Source: Candidatus Poseidoniaceae archaeon
GTDB taxonomy: Archaea > Thermoplasmatota > Poseidoniia > Poseidoniales > Poseidoniaceae
Direction: 5' to 3'
DNA: 21,143 nucleotides
Assembly (NCBI GenBank): GCA_022424925.1
Contig: JAKMGM010000014.1
Coordinates: 1-21,143 of the forward strand
The notes below the pieces were generated by a model. The model did no database searches. It was not told the origin of the DNA and was given only the letters and a program-made list of their open reading frames with translations. The number at the start of each line of letters is the position of its first letter. Positions within the stretch are counted from its first letter, which is position 1. A program made the translations under genes and the position numbers. Positions 15,334-21,143 of the stretch are shown here, piece by piece.

Positions 15334-15780
15334 TCAACCCCACAAGTGAGCGTCGTCACTGCCTTGACTTTCTTTTTCCACTTTCTCATGGAGTTTCGAG
15401 CGACGCTTCATGTCAGCCCGTTCAAAGGCGAGGAGTGCTTTATCGTCGATGTATGCCGGCCGTGTATGGGCTATCAGTACGATTTGAGCGATGATGTCTC
15501 TTGCAAGGAAAACCGTTCTTCCATCATCGGTCAACAGTTCGATGTTTGATTTACCAGATGCTAAAAGTCGACCACGCATCCATGATTCGTTATCGGATTG
15601 AATAGAACGAGAGTCAAGAAGAATCTCAACCAAGTCGTCTCTGCGAAGACCGTGCCTTCGGTCAAGCAAGTCGCCGTTGTGAACATCGACAAATTTGGAA
15701 AGGTCCGGGGAGCCCATGTCCTTCCATAGCGGAGTTGCCCAGTCTGGGAGTTTGATTTGTTGCTTCTTCTTACCGGCCAT
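15334..15780 (-). CDS. Conserved-looking protein with a possible Sm-like (LSM) domain
   Basis: The 148-residue product is not firmly assigned. A basic N-terminus (MAGKKKQQIKLPDW) leads to a segment at about residues 48-104 whose pattern resembles an Sm fold: DDLVEILLDS, then MRGRLLASGKSNIELLTDDG, then VFLARDIIAQIVLI, matching the alternating strands and the terminal hydrophobic strand of Sm1/Sm2 motifs. A charged helix (about 110-138, Lys/Glu-rich) forms the tail. If correct it may bind RNA, but the domain call is inference from pattern. ATG 15780 was chosen; the frame stays open to 16101, yet that part runs antisense through the GTPase gene. No Shine-Dalgarno is visible. It is first in a tight operon with phhB and the [2Fe-2S] protein. 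Confidence 0.7.
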   Translation of the reverse strand: MAGKKKQQIKLPDWATPLWKDMGSPDLSKFVDVHNGDLLDRRHGLRRDDLVEILLDSRSIQSDNESWMRGRLLASGKSNIELLTDDGRTVFLARDIIAQIVLIAHTRPAYIDDKALLAFERADMKRRSKLHEKVEKESQGSDDAHLWG

Positions 15781-15904
15781 GTACCGTTCACGAGCCGAGG
15801 CTACTTGAACCTCGCTCCTCGCATCACATGAAACCAATCTTAGCGTTGTGTTGAACGGATGTCTTCTTGAAGGGTGGGCGACCGGCATAGAATAGGGAGA
15901 AGGT

Positions 15905-17020
15905 ATGAAAGTCTCGTGGCGCACGCTCCCAACAGTACTTCTCGAGGAAGAAATTCTCGACAAAGCGTTTTCCCGAGCCAAGAAAGCAGCGGACCGTGTC
16001 GATGACCCTGACCGTATTTTTCGAGTTCGCAAACAAATGAACCGTATGGTGCAAACAGCTTCGGACATTATTGCAACGACGTTCCAGGACATGGTGAACA
16101 CATGGCCAAGCCTTGACCAGTCCCCACAGTTTGATGTCTCGATGATCGATGCGTGTGTTGGTTGTGATGACTATCGACATCATCTTTCGATGCTGCAATG
16201 GGGTGGGAAGCAGGTGCTCAACATTGCAGGTCAAAACAGCAAGAAAATTGTCCGGACCGGTCGAACGGAATTGATGCATGATGCTCGACGAGAAGCGTAC
16301 GGTCGTATTTCATCGATAATGCGTCGAGTTGGCCCTTCTCTCTCGTGGTTAAGTGAGGCTCGAGAAGTTTTGAAGCGGTTGCCTACGATTGACCAACTGC
16401 TGCCATGTATTGTTGTTTGCGGGGCTCCAAACGTTGGCAAATCAGCATTCATCTCAGCGTTAAGTTCGGGTAACATGGAGGTCAATCACTACCCATTCAC
16501 AACCAAACAAATCCACGTCGGCCACTTTACACACCGTCGTTTGCAATTTCAACTGGTAGATACGCCGGGGCTACTCGACCGTCCACTTGACAAACGTAAT
16601 GACATCGAATTGCAAGCGATTGCCGCCTTGGAAAACATTGGCTCTCTGGTGTTGTTCCTCATGGACGAAAGCGAGGCATGCGGGACGAGCATTGAGGAGC
16701 AGAACCACCTTCTTGACGACGTTCAAGCACTCTTGCCAGGTACTGACCTCATGGTCGTGACTTCGAAAGCCGACCTTCTCAAACCACAACCTTCCATGTG
16801 GGATGAAGTTCATTCATCTGAACAGCAATGGCGTGACGAGGGTTCAGAAGGAGAACCTGAATTGCCGTTGTTGTATGACCCAAAAGGGCGGGTAACGATG
16901 TCGGCCACCGAATTTGTTGGCATGGATTCAATGCGACTCGAAATTGTTCGCAGAGTCCGAGTTGCTCGTCCAAACAATCCAATGGAACTTCCAGATGGTT
17001 GGTATCGAAGAGACCAGTGA
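15905..17020 (+). CDS. NOG1-type GTPase (OBG/HflX superfamily)
   Basis: NOG1 proteins are GTPases of large ribosomal subunit assembly in eukaryotes, with archaeal relatives (COG1084) thought to act similarly. The 371-residue product has the NOG1 helical N-terminal domain (about residues 1-165, including DRIFRVRKQMNRM and the conserved RxEL/ARREAYGRISS stretch). A G domain follows: Walker A GAPNVGKSAF near 172-181, G2 YPFTTKQ, G3 DTPGLLD near 219-225, and G4 at 287-290 reading SKAD rather than NKxD. G5 may be near TMSATEFVG. ATG 15905 follows GGAGAAGGT. It is divergent from the Sm-like gene (124 bases) and ends two bases before the convergent argS. The G4 change may alter guanine contacts. Confidence 0.9.
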   Translation: MKVSWRTLPTVLLEEEILDKAFSRAKKAADRVDDPDRIFRVRKQMNRMVQTASDIIATTFQDMVNTWPSLDQSPQFDVSMIDACVGCDDYRHHLSMLQWGGKQVLNIAGQNSKKIVRTGRTELMHDARREAYGRISSIMRRVGPSLSWLSEAREVLKRLPTIDQLLPCIVVCGAPNVGKSAFISALSSGNMEVNHYPFTTKQIHVGHFTHRRLQFQLVDTPGLLDRPLDKRNDIELQAIAALENIGSLVLFLMDESEACGTSIEEQNHLLDDVQALLPGTDLMVVTSKADLLKPQPSMWDEVHSSEQQWRDEGSEGEPELPLLYDPKGRVTMSATEFVGMDSMRLEIVRRVRVARPNNPMELPDGWYRRDQ

Positions 17021-17022
17021 CT

Positions 17023-18801
17023 TCACATCTGTTCCACTGGAAGAATACCCAAGCCTTCCATGCTGCATCGCATGAGGTCACGGGCAAGTTCTGAGATTTG
17101 GAAGTTGAACACATTGAGTTCGCCGTCTTGCAAAATCATGCAGTCTCTGTAAAAGGCATTGAACGAGGTGGCGAGCTGGAGCAGTTGATTTGCAAACAGG
17201 TGTGGTCGACGGTCATTGACTGCTTTGGCGAGAATATCGTGATGGATGCAAAGCGTTCGTAAAAGTTCGACGAGACCTTTCGGCATTTCACTTGGAATCG
17301 TTGCTTCTTCGCTCAACACAGAGGTGATGTCAATTCCGGATGCTGCACATTTTCTTGCTATAGAACATGCCCTTGCGTGACTGTACATGATGAAGGGTGC
17401 TGAGCCACCCTCAAACGCTAAGGCCTCTTCCCAACGGAACGTGAATCCCTTATCCGGGCTTACTTTGATGATGTTAAAACGTACTGCAGACGTACCAGCA
17501 GCCTCAGCAATTTCAGCAACCATCTCCGTTGTGTATTCTGGATGTATGTCCGATACAACGGCTGCAGCTTGTGCTTGTGCTTCTTCCAAAAGGTCGTCCA
17601 TGTACACAACATTACCCTTGCGTGTGGACATTTTCCCTTCTGGGAGTTTGATGAAGGAATAGAAGAGAACATCCGGTATCTTTTCACCGAGTTCAGCTAG
17701 CGTTAATCCGACTTGTTTGGCTTGTAATTTGTGGTCTTCACCAAGTACATTGATGAGTCGATCGCACTGTTGCCATTTCCACATGTGGTAGGCAATGTCC
17801 CGAGTCGCATAGAGCGACGAGCCGTCACCCCTGCGGAAAAAGAACTCCGTTTTCCCTTTCAAGCCACGTGCTCCGAGGTCAAGGAATTCCGCACCGTTCT
17901 CAGCCACACCATGGATGTCGAACGTCTTGAATTGCTTCATGAGTCTTGAAACATCTCCATTGGTTACAAACATGGATTCTTTGGTGAACGTATCGAAGTC
18001 TATTCCGAGGCGTTTGAGCGTAGAAAGCATACCGTCCAATACGGGTTGATACGCGTCTTCGAAGGATTTCAAGACCGCTTCATCACCGTGTTCACTGGCA
18101 TGCACCATTTTGCTAATGTCGGCTTCAATTTGCTCTTTATCCGCTCTGTCTTGTCGGATTGCTTGGGCTGCCTGGTACCATCGTACGCGCTCATGATCCG
18201 CCTTCCCTTGCCATTTGGAATTGACCGGCTCTCGGTCGGAAAGCGTTTGCTCAACATCAGATGCGCTCAAATTCTTCAGCGCCCAAGCGAGTACAGCAAC
18301 TTGTTTCCCCATGTCATCAACATAGTATTCTGCACGCACATTGTTTCCATGTAGTCTGTGAAGTCGTACCATCGTATCACCGAGGATGGCGTTTCTTGCT
18401 CTTCCGACGTGGAAAGGACCGTTTGGATTTGCAGAGGTATGTTCAACCAAAATATGCTCATCATTCGCTGGTTTACTGCCGTAAGCGTCACCAATCCGTA
18501 TGGCGTTGAGGAAAACTTGTTCAGCAAGCCAAACAGGATTTGCTTTCACATTAAGATAACCTGCAACAGCGTTGACTTCGCCGATGGCATCGCTTGAATC
18601 GAGTGATTCAGCAATCATTTGAGCAATCTCTGCGGGGGGTTTACCGAGCTCTTTCGCAAATGGAAAGCACGGTAAGGAGAGGTCGCCTTGGTCGTGTTCA
18701 CGGGAGCGTACCAGCATACTACGCCAATGTTGGTTGTGAATTCCGTTCGCCGTGAGGGCTTTGTCCAGAAGCGGTTCTAGAACGATACGGAGCATTTGCA
18801 T
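17023..18801 (-). CDS. argS: Arginyl-tRNA synthetase
   Basis: ArgRS charges tRNA-Arg and needs the tRNA for activation. The 592-residue protein is full length. The N-terminal additional domain (residues 1 to about 95) contains DQGDLSLPCFPFAK at 37-50, which contacts the tRNA elbow. The catalytic domain has the HIGH equivalent HVGRARN at 131-137 in the typical EHTSANPNGPFHVG context. The KMSKS equivalent KMSTRKG is at about 390-396. The C-terminal DALR-type anticodon domain runs from about 475 to the end. No motif is lost. Start 18801 is fixed by GAGGTGA six bases upstream; this site also contains the TGA stop of the upstream aRF1 gene, so termination factor and synthetase share an operon. Confidence 0.97.
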   Translation of the reverse strand: MQMLRIVLEPLLDKALTANGIHNQHWRSMLVRSREHDQGDLSLPCFPFAKELGKPPAEIAQMIAESLDSSDAIGEVNAVAGYLNVKANPVWLAEQVFLNAIRIGDAYGSKPANDEHILVEHTSANPNGPFHVGRARNAILGDTMVRLHRLHGNNVRAEYYVDDMGKQVAVLAWALKNLSASDVEQTLSDREPVNSKWQGKADHERVRWYQAAQAIRQDRADKEQIEADISKMVHASEHGDEAVLKSFEDAYQPVLDGMLSTLKRLGIDFDTFTKESMFVTNGDVSRLMKQFKTFDIHGVAENGAEFLDLGARGLKGKTEFFFRRGDGSSLYATRDIAYHMWKWQQCDRLINVLGEDHKLQAKQVGLTLAELGEKIPDVLFYSFIKLPEGKMSTRKGNVVYMDDLLEEAQAQAAAVVSDIHPEYTTEMVAEIAEAAGTSAVRFNIIKVSPDKGFTFRWEEALAFEGGSAPFIMYSHARACSIARKCAASGIDITSVLSEEATIPSEMPKGLVELLRTLCIHHDILAKAVNDRRPHLFANQLLQLATSFNAFYRDCMILQDGELNVFNFQISELARDLMRCSMEGLGILPVEQM

Positions 18802-18805
18802 GGTT

Positions 18806-18813
18806 TCACCTCA
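18806..18813 (-). promoter_or_regulatory. Stop-embedded Shine-Dalgarno between aRF1 gene and argS
   Basis: On the - strand TGAGGTGA carries the aRF1 stop codon and the argS ribosome site in one element, followed by AACC and the ATG. It matches the gfcR-lysS junction almost base for base. Confidence 0.65.
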
Positions 18814-20058
18814 CATCATTGGGTAGCGACATATTCCTGCAAGTCCACCAAATCCATGAAGCAGTTGTGAACCTTCCTCTGTGTCGATTGATATATAGAC
18901 CACTTCTGTATTGCTTTTCGCAGCCATTTTGGTCAACTCATCAATCAATGGAACATTCTTCAATTCTTTGGCTCCATCGCCACTGGCTTTGCACGATGGG
19001 CAATCGGGTACTGCTTCATTTCGAGCAATGCTTACGTCCCACTCATGGTTGCACGAGCCGCATTCGAGTGTCAAAGCATTCTTTCGCAATGCTTCTGAAA
19101 TAAGCAGTCTGCCGACTGCGCCCTGATCGAGCGCTTGACGAACCATTTTCTCGCCGTAGGTCGCTTTCGGTGCAGATTTAACCAACTCTCCAAGAAAAAC
19201 ATTCATGACTTGACGTTCTGCATCAAGTTCAATCTCCCCCATCATCGCACCGGCATTTTCCACCAACTCACGAACGCCACTGTCGTTGGAGTAACCAACA
19301 TCAAATGTGGTTTTGGCAATTTTCTTGCCAATTTCGTGATGAAAGTAATCGTTTTTTACAACGAAATCCTTGGTTGCGCCAGGGCCTCCAACAATGATTG
19401 CTTGGATGTCTTCGAGGTTTGGCAGCCAATATGATGAGGCGTGTTCTGTGGCTCGTTTGAAGAAGTTATGCGCTGCTTCCTCGATGAGCCGCTCAAATCG
19501 TTGAGCTGATTGTCCACCTTGACGGTGCTTGCCCATGATGTTTGAGACGAGGTGCTCTTGGACATGAATTCGCTTTCCAGATGCAATGCCAAAGGCTGCC
19601 TCTGAGCGGTCGATGACGAACAGCCCGTATGATTTCTTATCGACCAGCATGTCTTCAAGCTGCGTCAGTTCGAACACCGAATCGCATCGGTATCTGAAAG
19701 AGATTAACGGCTGAGGTGGTTCTTCAACAACGATGTTCACCATTCTGTTCTTGTTGTTTCCAATGATGATTGAACCGACGAAGAGTGCAATGCCATTTTC
19801 ACCTGCATTTTTGTATTTTGAAAGTGTTGAAAGTGCTGATTCAATGGCACCTTGGACATTTTTACGGGTTCCTTTCGATTTGATGTTTGCAGCCTGCCCG
19901 TGTTCATTCTGAAGCAGGGAGCGAGCATCCGACACCTGTCGGTCCGGTGGAATGATGATGGTCACAAGTTCAGTTCCAAACCCTTTCATTTCTCGGAGGT
20001 CTTCGAGAGCCATCTTGAGGCGCAATCTGCGCGTTGCGAGAACTGCATCGTCAGACAT
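18811..20058 (-). CDS. prf1: Peptide chain release factor aRF1
   Basis: aRF1 reads all three stop codons and triggers peptide release. The 415-residue protein has the archaeal/eukaryotic class I factor layout. Domain 1 has the stop-recognition motif NIKS at residues 58-61 and the YxCxxxF equivalent YRCDSVF at 123-129. Domain 2 has the universal GGQ at 181-183 within GKHRQGGQSAQRF. Domain 3 carries a mini-domain with zinc-ribbon cysteines (LECGSCNHEW and PDCPSCKASG, about 341-375). All functional motifs are intact. Start 20058 has GAGG eight bases upstream. It lies directly upstream of argS (nine-base gap). Upstream, 144 bases separate it from the divergent UMP kinase start, and part of this space may encode a 49-residue peptide. 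Confidence 0.97.
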   Translation of the reverse strand: MSDDAVLATRRLRLKMALEDLREMKGFGTELVTIIIPPDRQVSDARSLLQNEHGQAANIKSKGTRKNVQGAIESALSTLSKYKNAGENGIALFVGSIIIGNNKNRMVNIVVEEPPQPLISFRYRCDSVFELTQLEDMLVDKKSYGLFVIDRSEAAFGIASGKRIHVQEHLVSNIMGKHRQGGQSAQRFERLIEEAAHNFFKRATEHASSYWLPNLEDIQAIIVGGPGATKDFVVKNDYFHHEIGKKIAKTTFDVGYSNDSGVRELVENAGAMMGEIELDAERQVMNVFLGELVKSAPKATYGEKMVRQALDQGAVGRLLISEALRKNALTLECGSCNHEWDVSIARNEAVPDCPSCKASGDGAKELKNVPLIDELTKMAAKSNTEVVYISIDTEEGSQLLHGFGGLAGICRYPMM

Positions 20059-20067
20059 GGGGTGGCC

Positions 20068-20217
20068 TCAGTTCAACGGCACAGTTGAGGGGTCTTCAAC
20101 TCTCTTATGTGTTCGAATCCATTCTCCGGTTTCTTCACGGATGGAAACGGTACGCCGTTTCTCGGGGATAGCCTCAAAGTATGGGCGCGTAACGGTTGTT
20201 TGATGACCCGTCGACAA
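20068..20217 (-). CDS. Possible 49-residue protein upstream of aRF1
   Basis: This short frame fills most of the space between the divergent aRF1 and UMP kinase starts. It begins at a TTG with GAGGG about seven bases upstream and ends in a TGA that overlaps the GAGG ribosome site of aRF1, the same stop/SD geometry seen at other junctions here. The product is charged and protein-like in composition (EKRRTVSIREETGEWIRTHK, then RVEDPST near the end). It lacks Cys and membrane segments and matches no family I recognise. Against it: a TTG start, a 15-base antisense overlap with the UMP kinase start, and small size. If not coding, the region is simply the divergent promoter for aRF1 and pyrH, with AAAGTAT at about 20176-20182 as a TATA candidate for pyrH. 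Confidence 0.35.
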   Translation of the reverse strand: MSTGHQTTVTRPYFEAIPEKRRTVSIREETGEWIRTHKRVEDPSTVPLN

Positions 20218-20907
20218 GTTGTTGCCCTCGGAGGAAGTCTTCTTCGTCCGGAAGAGTCTGAGCAACGAACAGCGTGGTTCGGACAACTTCGTCAGTTGGC
20301 AGTTCACATTGAAGGCAACGGCCGTCACCTTGGTATCGTAGTTGGAGGGGGATTGCCTGCACGCGAAGGCATTGAACTTGCACGAACGATGGTTAGCGAC
20401 CCCCACCGCTTGGATGAGGTAGGAATCGCTGCAACTCGAATCAATGCGACCATCATTCAACAAGTGCTTCTTGACATCGGTTGCGATGTTGCAAAGGTGA
20501 TTCCAACATCAACACAGCAGGCAGCCGAACTTCTCGACGAGCACCACCTCGTGGTTATGGGAGGCACGACTCCAGGCCATACTACCGACGCCGTTGCCGT
20601 TGCTTTTGCACGTGATGCGGGGGCAGGTCACTGCATTATTGCGACCAATGTATCCCATGTTTTTGATAAAGATCCTCGAGAGCATGAAGACGCACAATCG
20701 TTCAGCACGATGTCGTTTGAACAACTCGCCAAAATCACTGGAATTGGTCGCCCTCTTGAGCCCGGCGCATCCGCAGTGATTGACCCTGTAGCGGTAGGAT
20801 GGGCCAAGGATGCAGCAATCACACTCGCTGTTCTCGATGGACGCGATACGTCCATTCTCGAGCAGGCTTTGGACGGTCAGCCGTTTGAAGGAACGTTAAT
20901 CCAATGA
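20203..20907 (+). CDS. pyrH: Uridylate (UMP) kinase, archaeal type
   Basis: UMP kinase phosphorylates UMP to UDP, the step after pyrimidine ring assembly. The 234-residue protein belongs to the amino acid kinase fold and fits the archaeal PyrH subgroup. It starts MTRRQVVALGGSLLRP and continues with GIVVGGGLPAREGIELAR, the central MGGTTPGHTTDAVAVAFA motif near 115-132, and ATNVSHVFDKDPREHEDA near 147-164 (archaeal members normally have VDGVY here). It ends with VIDPVAVGWAKD. ATG 20203 was chosen; the frame is open back to 20107, but the extra 32 residues have no family counterpart. No Shine-Dalgarno precedes the ATG, consistent with a leaderless transcript from a TATA-like AAAGTAT near 20176. 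It is followed nine bases later by the DUF2116-like gene, sharing an operon. Confidence 0.94.
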   Translation: MTRRQVVALGGSLLRPEESEQRTAWFGQLRQLAVHIEGNGRHLGIVVGGGLPAREGIELARTMVSDPHRLDEVGIAATRINATIIQQVLLDIGCDVAKVIPTSTQQAAELLDEHHLVVMGGTTPGHTTDAVAVAFARDAGAGHCIIATNVSHVFDKDPREHEDAQSFSTMSFEQLAKITGIGRPLEPGASAVIDPVAVGWAKDAAITLAVLDGRDTSILEQALDGQPFEGTLIQ

Positions 20908-20912
20908 GGTGG
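20905..20912 (+). promoter_or_regulatory. Stop-embedded Shine-Dalgarno between pyrH and DUF2116-like gene
   Basis: TGAGGTGG combines the pyrH stop with the ribosome site of the next gene, four bases (AATT) before its ATG. It repeats the arrangement at the gfcR-lysS and aRF1-argS junctions. Confidence 0.65.
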
Positions 20913-20916
20913 AATT

Positions 20917-21143
20917 ATGGTAGATGCATCGAAAGTGAAAGAAAACATCGCTAAAATGACCAACAAAGCACGCGGTTCACTCGCAACTGGAAAGGTGCAA
21001 CCACACAAGCACTGCAGAGTGTGCTTTACGCCGATCAAGTTATCTGCTGAACCTCGAGTATGCAAAGACCAAGAATGCATTGACAAAAACGCACGTGACG
21101 AGCGTAATCAAAAACAAATCCGTATCTGGATGTTTGTATTCCT
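20917..21143 (+). CDS. DUF2116-like zinc-ribbon protein, C-terminus cut by window edge
   Basis: The 75 visible residues begin with a lysine-rich helix, then a compact zinc-binding unit with Cys33, Cys36, Cys49 and Cys54 in the context HKHCRVCFTPIKLSAEPRVC. A basic, Gln/Arg-rich helix (NARDERNQKQIR) follows, and a hydrophobic stretch begins at about residue 68 (IRIWMFVF). A short treble-clef zinc ribbon followed by a C-terminal membrane anchor is the DUF2116 layout common in archaea, often beside translation genes. The predicted role is nucleic-acid or ribosome binding at the membrane; this has not been shown. The ATG has GAGGTGG overlapping the pyrH stop. The gene is truncated at the right edge. 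Confidence 0.8.
   Translation, partial: MVDASKVKENIAKMTNKARGSLATGKVQPHKHCRVCFTPIKLSAEPRVCKDQECIDKNARDERNQKQIRIWMFVF

Noticed and set aside
15781..16101. N-terminal extension of the Sm-like protein to 255 residues
   Set aside because: This part is mostly antisense to the GTPase gene and has an Arg/Ser-rich shadow composition; ATG 15780 starts a plausible protein.
20107..20202. 32-residue extension of UMP kinase
   Set aside because: Archaeal UMP kinases start just before the VVALGGS strand, and the extension has no matching features.
1..21143. CRISPR arrays, insertion sequences, integrases, rRNA or tRNA genes
   Set aside because: No regularly spaced repeats, terminal inverted repeats, transposase or integrase motifs, or RNA gene consensus were seen; the gaps are too short for most of these.

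Overview
The window is a compact, gene-dense stretch of archaeal chromosome. Translation and tRNA genes fix the domain: an aIF2-beta subunit, a class I peptide release factor (NIKS and GGQ motifs), an aTrm56-type tRNA methyltransferase, a class I lysyl-tRNA synthetase, a NOG1-type GTPase, an archaeal-type UMP kinase and a DUF2116-like zinc-ribbon protein. A base composition near half G+C, archaeal information-processing genes and a bacterial-looking folP and carAB suggest a marine planktonic euryarchaeon such as Marine Group II (Poseidoniales). That clade assignment is inference; the domain assignment is firm.

Layout. 1-397 (-) is the 5' part of a TauE/SafE-like membrane exporter, divergent from a LemA-family gene (522-1097, +). 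A DHH phosphoesterase and a TraB-family membrane protein (1154-3720, +) overlap by four bases. folP (3717-4583, -) converges on them with overlapping stop codons and is divergent from a four-helix membrane protein. A run of + genes follows: aTrm56, then carA and carB (5968-10658), joined by a one-base overlap. Next on the - strand come a zinc-ribbon/coiled-coil protein of unknown function, class I LysRS and a GfcR-type HTH-phosphoribosyltransferase regulator (10659-14211). aIF2-beta (+) is divergent from that regulator and converges on a three-gene - operon: a possible Sm-like protein, pterin-4a-carbinolamine dehydratase and a thioredoxin-like [2Fe-2S] protein (14729-15780). The NOG1-type GTPase (+) converges on ArgRS, which lies downstream of aRF1 (17023-20058, -). 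UMP kinase and a truncated DUF2116-like gene (+) close the window.

How the genes fit together. Two themes dominate: translation (initiation, termination, two aminoacyl-tRNA synthetases, tRNA modification, ribosome assembly) and nucleotide or cofactor supply (carbamoyl phosphate, UMP phosphorylation, a PRPP-binding regulator, dihydropteroate synthesis, pterin dehydration). There is no rRNA, recognisable tRNA, transposase, integrase, CRISPR array or long repeat. Gaps are short, none is near 300 bases, and four convergent gene pairs touch or overlap at their stops.

Nothing here is an obvious new defence or mobile system. The best candidates for undescribed biology are the 421-residue zinc-ribbon protein with a Lys/Ala/Ser-rich linker beside LysRS, the Sm-like/PCD/ferredoxin operon, a possible 49-residue gene just before aRF1, and the repeated use of a stop codon embedded in the next gene's Shine-Dalgarno sequence.
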